This document shows, piece by piece, positions 35,358 through 44,466 of a DNA stretch of 64,000 nucleotides. How positions within the stretch are numbered: the first letter of the stretch is position 1; the number at the start of each line of letters is the position of its first letter. Made by a program: the position numbers and the translations under genes. The notes under the pieces were generated by a model. The model searched no databases. It was given only the letters and a program-made list of their open reading frames with translations, and had not been told where the DNA came from. The DNA is from CAZXFH01 sp964640055 (GTDB taxonomy: Bacteria; Fidelibacterota; UBA2242; JAFGTP01). The stretch spans positions 1 to 64,000 of the forward strand of contig CAZXFH010000015.1 of NCBI GenBank assembly GCA_964640055.1, in the 5' to 3' direction.

Positions 35358-38300
35358 TTAATCCATGTCCATTTCAATACATAACCCTTGCAATTCTTTT
35401 AACAGCACCTGGAATGATTCCGGAATGCCAAATTCGCTGAAATTCTCGCCCTTTACGATGGCGTTATAGGCTTTGGAGCGTCCTTCCACATCATCAGATT
35501 TGATAGTTAACATTTCTTGCAAGGTATAAGCTGCGCCATAGGCTTCTAACGCCCAAACTTCCATTTCACCAAATCGCTGTCCTCCGAATTGCGCTTTTCC
35601 ACCTAAGGGTTGTTGGGTTACCAGAGAATAGGGACCAGTTGAGCGGGCGTGCATCTTATCTTCTACCAGATGGTACAATTTCATCATGTAGATATATCCG
35701 ACCGTCACACGTTCATCAAAAGGCTCTCCGGTTTTACCATCAAAGAGCGTGGATTTACCATCTTCGGGTAAACCTACTTTCTTCAGCTCGGCTTTAACTT
35801 CATCATGAGTGGCGCCGTTAAAAACCGGGGTCTCATAATAGGCGCCTAATTTTTTCCCGGCCCATCCTAACATGGTCTCATAAAGCTGTCCCAGGTTCAT
35901 CCGTGAAGGCACCCCCAAAGGATTGAGAATGATGTCAATCGGAGTGCCATCCGCCATAAAGGGCATGTCCTCGGCGGGGACAATAATGGAGACCACTCCT
36001 TTGTTACCATGACGGCCAGCCATTTTATCACCCACCTGGACCTTGCGTTTATCAGCCACATAGGTTTTCGCCAATTGCAGTACACCCGGTTGCAGATCAT
36101 CGCCAACCTTAATTTTATAAATACTGCGCTCAGTGTCTTCATCTATCCGCTGGGACAGTTCAAAGTAATTTTCGTAAATATTCTGAACTTTCTGGTTCAC
36201 CTTTTCATCGGCAGTCCAGGGAAATTCCAGACTGAGATTGTCAAAATCCAACTCACGAAGCTTCTTTTCGGTTAGTTTGGTCTTGGCCTTGACCATGGTC
36301 TTGGAGCCTGCAATATCCTTAATGGTTTTGGCCGTTTTATTTTTAAGAAAATTAATCAGAATTTCATTGCGCCGCTCAATCAGAGCATTATGTTTATCAA
36401 CACTTTTTTTCTGAATATTTTCTATTCTACGTTTTTCTTCAGCCCGGCTGGAACGAGTCTTGCGCCGAAATAGTTTTGAATCAACCGCTACACCTTTAAT
36501 GCCGGTTTCCGCGCGTTTGGAAGCATCCTTCACATCACTGGCTTTTTCACCGAAAATGGCACGCAAGAGCTTTTCTTCCGGCGTCGGATCGGTTTCACCC
36601 TTGGGAGTCACCTTACCGATCAATATATCATTGGCTTCCACTTCAGCGCCGACTCGGATGATACCCCTCTCGTTCAGGTCCTTGGTGGCTTCCTCGCTGA
36701 CATTCGGGATTTCACGGGTCAGTTCTTCATTACCGCGTTTGGTATCACGAACTTCCATTTCAAATTCTTTAATATGTACCGATGTAAAAACATCATCCCG
36801 CACCAAACGCTCACTGATAATAATGGCGTCTTCGAAATTATATCCTTCCCAGGGCATAAAGGCCACCAAAACATTCCGCCCCAGGGCCAATTCACCTTGA
36901 TCAGTGGCACATCCATCCGCGATTACCTGCCCCTTTTTGACGCGCTGACCTTCCTTAACAATCGGACGTTGATTGGTTGTGGTATCCTGATTGGTGCGCT
37001 GATATTTGGAAAGCACTATCTTCATGCGCCCGCGGTTCTCATCCAACTTGATCTCATCTTCATCTTCAGTCTGGATGATGATATAATCACTGCAGACCTC
37101 TTGTACCACACCATTCCGGGGCGAGGTGACTGTGGTTCTTGAGTCCTTGGCCACGATCTTTTCCATTCCGGTACCCACTAAGGGGGCTTCCGGCTTTAAC
37201 AAGGGCACCGACTGTCGCTGCATATTAGATCCCATCAGCGCCCGGTTGGCATCATCGTGCTCCAGAAAGGGAATCAACGAGGCTGAAACCGAAACCAATT
37301 GAGTCGGTGAAACATCCATATAATTCACCTGGTCCGGATTCACCATGGGGACTTCGCCCCGAATCCGGGCCCGTACCTGTGGGGCAGAAAAAGCGCCCTT
37401 TTCATCAACCGGCGCATTGGCCTGGGCAATCGTCTTACGATCCTCATCGTCCGCAGAAAGATATTCCACCTCACTGGTAACCACCGGCTTATTATTGTCA
37501 TTTTGCACGCGGCGGTAAGGTGTTTCAATAAAGCCCAGATCGTTTACATAAGCATAAGTCGCCAGCGATGAAATCAGACCGATATTGGGGCCTTCCGGCG
37601 TTTCAATGGGGCACAGTCGGCCATAATGGGTATAATGAACATCGCGGACTTCAAATCCGGCCCGTTCCCGGGTTAAACCACCGGGGCCGAGGGCCGAGAC
37701 ACGCCGCTTGTGGGTAATTTCTGCCAAGGGGTTGGTCTGATCCATAAATTGCGAGAGTTGACTGGTACCGAAAAAGGAATTAATTACCGAAGTAATGATG
37801 CGAGAGTTGATCAAATTCTGGGGGGTTAGATTCTCGGATTCACGTAAATTCATACGCTCTTTAATCGTCCGGGACATGCGGGTCAAGGCCAGGTTGAACT
37901 GGTTCTCCAGCTGCTCCCCGACAGTGCGTACCCGTCTGTTACCCAAGTGGTCGATATCGTCCGGCCCCAGAAATCCTTTTTTCATCTTTACCAGGTGCCG
38001 AATAATCTCCACGAAATCTCCACGGGTCAGTACCGTATCTTCCACCGGTACATCCAGATCGAATTTTTTATTGATTCGGTAGCGGCCGACCTGTCCCAGA
38101 TCATACTTCTTGGGACTAAAAAACAACCGCTCTACGAATTTCTGGGCTGTGTCCAGGTTAGGGGGTTCTCCGGTACGCAGACTTCGATAGAGAAAATAGA
38201 GGGCTGATTCCTGATCCGAAGTAGCGGTATCTTTGCGAAAGGTGTTGATAAATACCGATTTTTCAATATCATTATCAGTAGTGAAAACCAATAAGGAATC

Positions 38301-39170
38301 AATGCCGTTTTTCTTACAGGCTTCTAAAATATCATCATCAACTTCCCTGATATCCTTAACATCGACCACCACTTCTCCGGTTTCAGGATTAACCAGTGAT
38401 TCGGCCAGGACTTTGCCTTTGGCCTTCTTGGGGGACTTACTGATATCGATCTTTTCACCAATGCCAGCCGGTGGTTTCTTTTTTTCTTTATCACCGAATA
38501 ATTTCAATATGTCTTCATTTTCCGGATAGCCAATGGCGCGCAGTAGTATGGTGGCCGGAAATTTATGGCGCCGGTCAATAATGGCATGCAGAATATCCCG
38601 GGTATCGATCAGAAAATCAACCCAGGAGCCACGGAAGGGAATCACGCGGGCAGTATAGATCTTCTGACCGTTGGTGTGAATCCCTTCATCGAAAAATACA
38701 CCCGGGGAGCGCTGCAACTGACTGACAATGATGCGTTCGGCACCATTGATAATAAAGGTACCTTTCCGGGTCATATAAGGCACATTCCCGAAAAAGATAT
38801 CCTGTTCTATACCTGCTGTATAATCGCCTTTTTTACCCCCCTCTTCACTGACATGCAGGACCAAACGCACTTTTAAGGGAACGGTATAGCTGACACCGCG
38901 TTCAATACATTCCTTAATATTATAGCGGGGTTCACCCAGAGTGTAATATTTATATTCCAATAAATAATTACCATGTGAATCCTCGATAGGAAATATATTT
39001 TGAAAGGCGGCTTCCAACCCATAATTCTTGCGGTTGGTCGGAGGGACGGTTTTTTGTAAAAACCGGTCAAAGGACTTATTCTGGATATCCAGTAAATTCG
39101 GTATTTCTTTAACAGCGGGTATTTTTGCGAAACTGGTCCGCTCTAAAGTACTACCTGGAGTGTTACGCAA
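35358..39170 (-). CDS. rpoB: RNA polymerase beta subunit
   Basis: A 1270-residue beta subunit with the rifampicin-region core (GTSQLSQFMDQTNPLAEITH, KRRVSALGPGGLTRERAGFE) and the C-terminal GKAQFGGQRFGEMEVWALEA motif. The start appears to be TTG at 39170, seven bases after GGAG; no ATG fits. It is separated from rplL by the longest gap within the ribosomal/RNAP genes (about 120 bases), which holds a hairpin. Confidence 0.97.
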   Translation of the reverse strand: MRNTPGSTLERTSFAKIPAVKEIPNLLDIQNKSFDRFLQKTVPPTNRKNYGLEAAFQNIFPIEDSHGNYLLEYKYYTLGEPRYNIKECIERGVSYTVPLKVRLVLHVSEEGGKKGDYTAGIEQDIFFGNVPYMTRKGTFIINGAERIIVSQLQRSPGVFFDEGIHTNGQKIYTARVIPFRGSWVDFLIDTRDILHAIIDRRHKFPATILLRAIGYPENEDILKLFGDKEKKKPPAGIGEKIDISKSPKKAKGKVLAESLVNPETGEVVVDVKDIREVDDDILEACKKNGIDSLLVFTTDNDIEKSVFINTFRKDTATSDQESALYFLYRSLRTGEPPNLDTAQKFVERLFFSPKKYDLGQVGRYRINKKFDLDVPVEDTVLTRGDFVEIIRHLVKMKKGFLGPDDIDHLGNRRVRTVGEQLENQFNLALTRMSRTIKERMNLRESENLTPQNLINSRIITSVINSFFGTSQLSQFMDQTNPLAEITHKRRVSALGPGGLTRERAGFEVRDVHYTHYGRLCPIETPEGPNIGLISSLATYAYVNDLGFIETPYRRVQNDNNKPVVTSEVEYLSADDEDRKTIAQANAPVDEKGAFSAPQVRARIRGEVPMVNPDQVNYMDVSPTQLVSVSASLIPFLEHDDANRALMGSNMQRQSVPLLKPEAPLVGTGMEKIVAKDSRTTVTSPRNGVVQEVCSDYIIIQTEDEDEIKLDENRGRMKIVLSKYQRTNQDTTTNQRPIVKEGQRVKKGQVIADGCATDQGELALGRNVLVAFMPWEGYNFEDAIIISERLVRDDVFTSVHIKEFEMEVRDTKRGNEELTREIPNVSEEATKDLNERGIIRVGAEVEANDILIGKVTPKGETDPTPEEKLLRAIFGEKASDVKDASKRAETGIKGVAVDSKLFRRKTRSSRAEEKRRIENIQKKSVDKHNALIERRNEILINFLKNKTAKTIKDIAGSKTMVKAKTKLTEKKLRELDFDNLSLEFPWTADEKVNQKVQNIYENYFELSQRIDEDTERSIYKIKVGDDLQPGVLQLAKTYVADKRKVQVGDKMAGRHGNKGVVSIIVPAEDMPFMADGTPIDIILNPLGVPSRMNLGQLYETMLGWAGKKLGAYYETPVFNGATHDEVKAELKKVGLPEDGKSTLFDGKTGEPFDERVTVGYIYMMKLYHLVEDKMHARSTGPYSLVTQQPLGGKAQFGGQRFGEMEVWALEAYGAAYTLQEMLTIKSDDVEGRSKAYNAIVKGENFSEFGIPESFQVLLKELQGLCIEMDMD

Positions 39171-39266
39171 ATGTAATCTCCTTTTTGCTTTGTGATTCTC
39201 TTATATTAAAAGAATCCTTATTTATATCATTAATAATAATAACTGAAACTAAATGGGGTGCTGTCC

Positions 39267-39285
39267 AAAGCCACATGCAGGCTTT
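39267..39285 (-). promoter_or_regulatory. hairpin in the rplL-rpoB intergenic region
   Basis: Read on the minus strand, AAAGCC and GGCTTT form a six-base-pair stem around a seven-base loop about 15 bases after the rplL reading frame ends. No T-run follows. In Enterobacteria an attenuator and an RNase III site occupy this gap; a comparable role here is inference only. Confidence 0.35.
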
Positions 39286-39290
39286 GCTTG

Positions 39291-39677
39291 CTACTTAAGC
39301 TCAACAGTAGCCCCGGCTTCTTCCAATTGCTTTTTCAGATCTTCAGCTTCCTCTTTGGCGACCGCTTCTTTAACCGGGTTCGGTGCTTTATCGACCAGAT
39401 CCTTGGCTTCTTTTAACCCCAGATTTGTCACGGAGCGTACCACCTTAATTACATTAATCTTTTTGGCTCCGATCTCTTTCAGGATTACATCAAATTCAGT
39501 TTTCTCTTCCTCTTCTTCAGCGCCTTGGGCAGCTGCACCAGGTGCTCCGGCTACAGCGACAGGCGCTGCGGCTTTAACATCAAACTTCTCTTCAATCTCT
39601 TTAATGAGCTCTGATATCTCCAGCATATTCGCTTTTTCAAGATATTCAAGGACGTCGGCTCGCTTAATTTCTGCCAT
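39291..39677 (-). CDS. rplL: 50S ribosomal protein L7/L12
   Basis: A 128-residue stalk protein. It has an N-terminal dimerisation helix pair, an Ala/Gly/Pro/Val-rich hinge (about 45-58) and the C-terminal factor-binding domain with EIGAKKINVIKVVRSVTNLG and LKEAKDLVDKAP. The second ATG (MAEIKRADVLEYL) is preferred because AGGAGG is only one base from the first ATG at 39686. Confidence 0.97.
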   Translation of the reverse strand: MAEIKRADVLEYLEKANMLEISELIKEIEEKFDVKAAAPVAVAGAPGAAAQGAEEEEEKTEFDVILKEIGAKKINVIKVVRSVTNLGLKEAKDLVDKAPNPVKEAVAKEEAEDLKKQLEEAGATVELK

Positions 39678-39712
39678 TTCTAACATACCTCCTAATTATT
39701 GCCTAAAATAAG

Positions 39713-40237
39713 TTATGATTCTTTTTTATCTTTCAGTGCATTCAGGGCCCCCACCAGATTGCTCAGGGAGCTCCTTAACACATTCACTAAATTCCCCATG
39801 GGTGCATTTAAGGTGCCCATGAACTTTCCGATCAGTTCATCACGGGAGGGTAAATTCTTTATTTCCGATACCCGGTCCGCTCCAAAGTACTGACCTTCAA
39901 AAATACAACCGGTAATCCGGGGACTTTCAACTTTATTCTTTTTAAGAAATGAACTGATCACTTTGGCCGGAACAACCGGGTCATCATAGGAAAAGGCAAT
40001 GCCCATCTGACCATCGATTAAAGCATCAATATCATCATAACCGGCCTTTTTGGCAGCCCGTTTGGTAAGGGTCTTTTTCACAATATTATAATCAATATCC
40101 GCCTCAAAAAACTCACCGCGCAGATCGTTCATCTGGGAAACGCTCATCCCCTTATAATCGGTAAAATAGGCTCCTTTAGCCTTTGAAAATTTATCGCCAA
40201 CCGCTTTGATGATCTCCGTTTTCTTAGGTTTCGGCAT
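39713..40237 (-). CDS. rplJ: 50S ribosomal protein L10
   Basis: A 174-residue L10 with the rRNA-binding N-terminal domain (KGMSVSQMNDLRGEFFEADI) and the C-terminal helix that carries L7/L12 dimers. Only 18 bases separate it from rplA, so there is no room for the long L10-binding leader known from other bacteria unless it lies inside rplA. Confidence 0.97.
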   Translation of the reverse strand: MPKPKKTEIIKAVGDKFSKAKGAYFTDYKGMSVSQMNDLRGEFFEADIDYNIVKKTLTKRAAKKAGYDDIDALIDGQMGIAFSYDDPVVPAKVISSFLKKNKVESPRITGCIFEGQYFGADRVSEIKNLPSRDELIGKFMGTLNAPMGNLVNVLRSSLSNLVGALNALKDKKES

Positions 40238-40255
40238 TTTGTCTCCTTACTCAGA

Positions 40256-40948
40256 TTATGATTTCGCGACTGTTGTCTTGTCGACTTTAATACCGGGGCC
40301 CATGGTGGAAGACAAGGTAATCTTCTGTAGATAGGTACCCTTCAGCGAGAGCGGTCTTTTCCGCATTAAGGTCGCCATCAAGGTATTAACATTATCCACG
40401 ATCTCATTACTGGAAAAAGACATTTTCCCCACCGGTAAATGAATAATACCATGCTTGTCGACCCGAAATTCCGTGCGCCCGGCCTTCACTTCTGCCACGG
40501 CGGCTTTAACATCCTGGGTTACGGTTCCGCTCTTCGGATTGGGCATTAGACCTTTGGGACCCAGGATACGACCGAGTTTGCCTACATCTTTCATCACTTC
40601 CGGGGTGGCAATAATGATATCCACGTCGGTCCAGCCATCTTCAATTTTCTTGACATACTCTTCGAGCCCGACATAATCTGCTCCGGCTGCTTTGGCTTCT
40701 TCTGCTTTTGATTTGGTCATCACGAGGACCCGTACTTCTTGTCCGGTGCCATGGGGGTATGCAACGGTGCCGCGAATATTCTGATCTGCATGACGCGGAT
40801 TAACACCCAAATTGACATGGAGTTCTACGGTTTCATCGAAATTAGCACTATCCAAATCTTTCAAAAGCGAGACAGCCTCATCCAGTGGATAGGTTTTTGT
40901 TTTATCCACCTTGCTTTTATTACTTACCACTCGTTTTGAAATATTCAT
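40256..40948 (-). CDS. rplA: 50S ribosomal protein L1
   Basis: A 230-residue L1 with FDETVELHVNLGVNPRHADQ, RGTVAYPHGTG and GRILGPKGLMPNPKSGTVT. It forms the mobile stalk that guides deacylated tRNA out of the E site. It follows rplK directly. Confidence 0.98.
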   Translation of the reverse strand: MNISKRVVSNKSKVDKTKTYPLDEAVSLLKDLDSANFDETVELHVNLGVNPRHADQNIRGTVAYPHGTGQEVRVLVMTKSKAEEAKAAGADYVGLEEYVKKIEDGWTDVDIIIATPEVMKDVGKLGRILGPKGLMPNPKSGTVTQDVKAAVAEVKAGRTEFRVDKHGIIHLPVGKMSFSSNEIVDNVNTLMATLMRKRPLSLKGTYLQKITLSSTMGPGIKVDKTTVAKS

Positions 40949-40962
40949 ATATACTGAATCCT

Positions 40963-41388
40963 TTAATCTTTAACGACTATGCCCATATTACGGGCGGTTC
41001 CTTCAATTATTTTCATGGCACGGTCAACAGTGTGGGCATTCAGGTCCGGCATCTTGGTCTCGGCTATTTGCTTTAAATCCCGGGAGGTTACCGTGCCCAC
41101 TTTGGTCTTATTGGGCTCACCTGACCCTTTTTCTATTTTCGCTGCCTTTTTCAAGAGCACGGCCGCCGGAGGTGTTTTGGTGATAAATTTAAAGGAGCGG
41201 TCAGCAAATACCGTGATTTCCACCGGAATGATCAGGCCCTGTTTTTCCTGGGTCCGGGCATTAAAAGCCTTACAAAATTCCATTATATTGACACCATGCT
41301 GTCCCAAGGCGGGTCCAACCGGAGGTGAGGGATTTGCCTTACCTGCCATGATTTGTAATTTTATTTTCGCTGCAATCTTTTTCGCCAT
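40963..41388 (-). CDS. rplK: 50S ribosomal protein L11
   Basis: A 141-residue L11 with the N-terminal PPVGPALGQHGVNIMEFCKA proline-rich helix that binds thiostrepton-type antibiotics, and the C-terminal 23S rRNA-binding domain ending GTARNMGIVV. It supports the GTPase-associated centre. Confidence 0.98.
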   Translation of the reverse strand: MAKKIAAKIKLQIMAGKANPSPPVGPALGQHGVNIMEFCKAFNARTQEKQGLIIPVEITVFADRSFKFITKTPPAAVLLKKAAKIEKGSGEPNKTKVGTVTSRDLKQIAETKMPDLNAHTVDRAMKIIEGTARNMGIVVKD

Positions 41389-41396
41389 GATAACAC

Positions 41397-41924
41397 CTAT
41401 TTCTCCAATTCAACCTGTAAAAAATCCAACTCAACCGGGGTGGGCCGCCCGAAAATACTGACATTCACCTTTAATTTTCGTTTGTCCTCATTCACTTCCT
41501 GAACCACCCCTCTGAAATCAACAAAAGGACCGTCAATCACTTTAACCGGATCGCCCATCTTAAAAGGCACGGCCATGACTTCGCGGCCATCTTTCTTTTC
41601 AACTTCACCCAGGACCCGTTTAACCTCTGCTTCCGACAGGGGCTGGGGATTGCTTTTGGGACCCACAAACCCCATCACGCCGGGAATATTCTCAATTAAA
41701 TACTGGGATTCTTTGGTTATTTCCATCTTGACCAGTAAATAACCGGGGAAAAAAACCTTGTTTTTGACCCGCTTCTTGCCTTCCCGCATTTCGGTTACAT
41801 TTTCCGAGGGTACTAGTACCTCCTGAATATAGTCCTGCATACCCTCGCGTTCCGCTTCCAGAAGTACCGCATCTTTAATTTTCTTTTCCCGTCCGGAAAA
41901 AACTTTTAACACATACCAATTCAT
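41397..41924 (-). CDS. nusG: transcription antitermination/elongation factor NusG
   Basis: A 175-residue NusG starting MNWYVLKVFSGREKKI. The NGN domain contains FFPGYLLVKM and GVMGFVGPKSNPQPLSE; the KOW domain carries GDPVKVIDGPFVDFRGVV. It couples RNA polymerase to S10 or Rho. Its length shows no inserted extra domain. Confidence 0.98.
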   Translation of the reverse strand: MNWYVLKVFSGREKKIKDAVLLEAEREGMQDYIQEVLVPSENVTEMREGKKRVKNKVFFPGYLLVKMEITKESQYLIENIPGVMGFVGPKSNPQPLSEAEVKRVLGEVEKKDGREVMAVPFKMGDPVKVIDGPFVDFRGVVQEVNEDKRKLKVNVSIFGRPTPVELDFLQVELEK

Positions 41925-41931
41925 ATCTATC

Positions 41932-42114
41932 TTATAGTATTACGTTTACAAGTCTTGACAAAATCGTATCGATCAAGAACAAAAATATCGCTAAAAGTAA
42001 TGACAATACCAATACCACCAGCGTAGAGCCCTTCAATTCCGGCCAGCTGGGCCAGGAGACCTTTTTCATTTCAAACACAACACCGTTAATAAACTCTTTA
42101 GCCTTTTTGAACAT
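41932..42114 (-). CDS. secE: preprotein translocase subunit SecE
   Basis: A 60-residue SecE with the conserved amphipathic segment MKKVSWPSWPELKGST and one C-terminal transmembrane helix. This is the short single-span form common outside Enterobacteria. It clamps SecY in the inner membrane and lies seven bases before nusG. Confidence 0.96.
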   Translation of the reverse strand: MFKKAKEFINGVVFEMKKVSWPSWPELKGSTLVVLVLSLLLAIFLFLIDTILSRLVNVIL

Positions 42115-42157
42115 CGGTTATCTTCCTTTATGACAAATTGATCCCTGATAGAGCAAG

Positions 42158-42230
42158 CAGGTGAGGCAGGAATCGAACCCGCAACCCCTGGTTTTGGAGA
42201 CCAGCGCTCTGCCAGTTGAGCTACTCACCT
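42158..42230 (-). tRNA. trnW: tRNA-Trp (CCA)
   Basis: A 73-base cloverleaf with acceptor AGGTGAG/CTCACCT, discriminator G, an anticodon arm giving CCA in the loop, and T-loop GGTTCGATTCC. The 3' CCA tail is not encoded. It lies nine bases after the rpmG stop codon and just before secE, so it must be processed out of the mRNA. Confidence 0.96.
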
Positions 42231-42239
42231 TCATTACTG

Positions 42240-42389
42240 CTACCTCGTTTCCTTATGCGGGGTGTGTTTTTTACACCACGGACAGTACTTTTTGTAAGTC
42301 ACCCGGCTGGGCTGCAACCGTTTATTTTTATCGGTCGTATAATTCCGACGTTTGCATTCCGTACACTCTAGCGTGATAATTTGACGCAT
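42240..42389 (-). CDS. rpmG: 50S ribosomal protein L33 (zinc-binding form)
   Basis: A 49-residue L33 starting MRQIITLECTECKRRNYTT and ending CPWCKKHTPHKETR. The two CxxC pairs (Cys9/Cys12 and Cys37/Cys40) give the zinc-containing form. It lies 12 bases after tuf and just before tRNA-Trp. Too short for ordinary ORF cut-offs, it is well supported by motif and position. Confidence 0.95.
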   Translation of the reverse strand: MRQIITLECTECKRRNYTTDKNKRLQPSRVTYKKYCPWCKKHTPHKETR

Positions 42390-42398
42390 TGACTTTTA

Positions 42399-43603
42399 CC
42401 TTTATTCGATTATTTCAGTTACAACACCGGATGCCACTGTGCGACCGCCTTCACGAATCGCAAACCGCAAGCCCTTCTCCATCGCGATCTCGGTGATCAA
42501 TTCCACTCCTATGGTTACATTGTCACCCGGCATGACCATATCAACGCCTTCCGGTAACTCCACCGATCCGGTCACATCTGTGGTCCGAAAATAAAACTGC
42601 GGACGATATCCATTGAAAAACGGGGTGTGACGACCGCCCTCTTCCTTCTTCAATACATAAACCTCGCCCTTGAACTTACAATGCGGCGTAATACTGCCGA
42701 CTTCAGCTACAACCATACCACGCTGCAACCATTCCTTATCAATACCACGTAACAATAAACCCACATTATCACCGGCTTCTCCGCGCTCCAGCATCTTGCG
42801 AAACATCTCAACACCGGTCACCACCGTCTTCTTGTGGCCTCCTAATCCTATTACCTCAACTTCATCGCCTACCTTGATCACACCACGGTCTATCCGACCC
42901 GTGCCAACCGTTCCACGACCCGTTATCGAAAAAACATCCTCTACCGGCATCAAAAAGGGCTTGTCCGTCTCCCGCTCCGGCGTGGGGATATAATCATCAA
43001 TGGCTTCCATTAACTCATATATCGGCTTTACCTTCTCCTCATCTTCCGGATTATTCAAAGCCTCTAAAGCACTCCCCTGAATGATCGGTATATCGTCACC
43101 CGGAAATTCATACTTGCTCAACAGCTCCCGTAACTCCATCTCAACCAACTCTATCAACTCCGGATCATCAACCATATCGGTCTTGTTCATGAAAACCACA
43201 ATCGCCGGCACATTCACCTGACGAGCCAACAATATGTGCTCACGGGTCTGCGGCATGGGACCGTCAAAAGCCGATACCACTAATATGGCGCCATCCATCT
43301 GCGCCGCTCCCGTGATCATATTCTTGATGTAATCCGCATGCCCCGGACAATCAACATGCGCATAATGACGCTTGTCCGTCTGATACTCCACATGCGCCGT
43401 GTTGATCGTGATCCCGCGCTCCTTCTCCTCAGGCGCATTGTCAATACTGTCAAAGGTCCGGGCGTCTGCTAAACCCTTCTTGTTTAACAACAAGGTCATC
43501 GCCGCCGTTAATGTCGTCTTACCATGATCTACATGACCAATCGTGCCGACATTGACATGCGGCTTGGTTCGCTTGAATTGTTCCTTCGCCATGGGTTCTC
43601 CTT
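42399..43603 (-). repeat. direct repeat copy B (tuf gene)
   Basis: The second 1205-base copy of the tuf segment at 26776-27980. Identity includes the ribosome-binding site and ends at sharp boundaries; flanking sequences are unrelated. Confidence 0.9.
42402..43592 (-). CDS. tuf: elongation factor Tu, copy 2 (tRNA-side)
   Basis: A 396-residue EF-Tu identical in protein sequence to the copy beside rpsJ. An in-frame upstream extension of 25 codons exists but lies beyond the GGAGAACCC ribosome-binding site and lacks family support. This copy is preceded by four tRNA genes, the same neighbourhood as tufB in Enterobacteria. Confidence 0.98.
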   Translation of the reverse strand: MAKEQFKRTKPHVNVGTIGHVDHGKTTLTAAMTLLLNKKGLADARTFDSIDNAPEEKERGITINTAHVEYQTDKRHYAHVDCPGHADYIKNMITGAAQMDGAILVVSAFDGPMPQTREHILLARQVNVPAIVVFMNKTDMVDDPELIELVEMELRELLSKYEFPGDDIPIIQGSALEALNNPEDEEKVKPIYELMEAIDDYIPTPERETDKPFLMPVEDVFSITGRGTVGTGRIDRGVIKVGDEVEVIGLGGHKKTVVTGVEMFRKMLERGEAGDNVGLLLRGIDKEWLQRGMVVAEVGSITPHCKFKGEVYVLKKEEGGRHTPFFNGYRPQFYFRTTDVTGSVELPEGVDMVMPGDNVTIGVELITEIAMEKGLRFAIREGGRTVASGVVTEIIE

Positions 43604-43639
43604 TGTTATTGTTTATACCTAAACTTGATTTGGCAATCA

Positions 43640-43661
43640 GCGGCAGTGTCAAACTGTCCGC
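43640..43661 (-). promoter_or_regulatory. hairpin in the tRNA-tuf spacer
   Basis: Within the 85-base leader between tRNA-Thr(GGT) and tuf, GCGGACAGT and ACTGCCGC pair with one bulged A around a five-base loop on the minus strand. There is no T-run, so a processing or translational role is more likely than termination. Confidence 0.3.
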
Positions 43662-43677
43662 CAGCAAAAGTTCTTCG

Positions 43678-43749
<72 letters not shown>

Positions 43750-43753
43750 ACTG

Positions 43754-43824
43754 AGCGGGTGAAGGGAATTGAACCCTCGTCACCGGCTTGGAAGGCCGGA
43801 GCTTTACCACTAAGCTACACCCGC
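43754..43824 (-). tRNA. trnG: tRNA-Gly (TCC)
   Basis: A 71-base cloverleaf with acceptor GCGGGTG/CACCCGC, anticodon loop CTTCCAA giving TCC, and T-loop GGTTCAATTCC. No CCA is encoded. It is separated from tRNA-Thr(GGT) by four bases. Confidence 0.96.
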
Positions 43825-43841
43825 AATTCATGTCCGTTTTG

Positions 43842-43925
43842 TGGGCCGGGATGGATTCGAACCACCGTAGGCATATTGCCGGCAGATTTACAGTCTGCTG
43901 CCATTAACCACTCGGCCACCGACCC
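43842..43925 (-). tRNA. trnY: tRNA-Tyr (GTA)
   Basis: An 84-base class II tRNA with a long variable arm. The acceptor GGGTCGG pairs with CCGGCCC (one T-G wobble), the discriminator is A, the anticodon loop CTGTAAA gives GTA, and the T-loop is GGTTCGAATCC. No CCA is encoded. Confidence 0.95.
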
Positions 43926-44061
43926 CACAAAATTATCTTTGTTTGAGTTTGATGAATTTGACTTAACGAAAGTCTAATACTTCCTCCCAAACACCGCGCG
44001 CGATTGCATTGCGGGCTTTGGTAATTGCCAAATCTCCATTTCAAAAACCGATGGATTCCAG

Positions 44062-44134
44062 AGCCACCAGCAGGAGTCGAACCCGCGACAAGCTGATTAC
44101 AAATCAGCTGCTCTACCAACTGAGCTATGGTGGC
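44062..44134 (-). tRNA. trnT: tRNA-Thr (TGT)
   Basis: A 73-base cloverleaf with acceptor GCCACCA/TGGTGGC, anticodon loop TTTGTAA giving TGT, and T-loop GGTTCGACTCC. No CCA is encoded. It is the first gene of the supercluster. A 136-base spacer to tRNA-Tyr carries no recognised gene. Confidence 0.96.
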
Positions 44135-44312
44135 GCTTTTATTCACCTTGGGATAGAACGCAACCTGAAATTGGACAACACTGCGCCCCTTATCGGGATG
44201 AACCACCAGCAAAGTCGTGGTGGAATGAAATCTCACTTATCAAATAGGAGTCGTTGCTGACCGCTTTGTTACTGGAAAACAGTTCGGTTCTCACAAATTC
44301 GAAAAGCCTCAA

Positions 44313-44341
44313 AGTTTAATATATTTTTAGCGACATATCAA
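44313..44341 (-). promoter_or_regulatory. promoter of the tRNA-tuf-rpoBC-ribosomal supercluster
   Basis: On the minus strand, TTGATA (44341-44336), a 17-base AT-rich spacer and TAAACT (44318-44313) lie about 180 bases before tRNA-Thr(TGT). An alternative pairing, TTGTTG with TATTAA, overlaps it. The transcribed leader contains the perfect stem CCACCA/TGGTGG at 44203-44223. Confidence 0.45.
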
Positions 44342-44466
44342 CAATTTTATTGAACTTTTTAGTAAAATTCTTTACACTAAATGATCGCAGATAGATCGCA
44401 GAAATTTAGCTACCACATATTGTATTTTACATGTTAATAAACACAACATTATCTACTTGGCGTTAC

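Noticed and set aside
43593..43667. A 25-residue N-terminal extension of the second tuf gene
   Set aside because: It lies upstream of the GGAG ribosome-binding site, and the other copy has no such extension.
43904..44236. A 110-codon minus-strand reading frame across tRNA-Thr(TGT)
   Set aside because: It runs through a tRNA gene, has no family resemblance and no ribosome-binding site.
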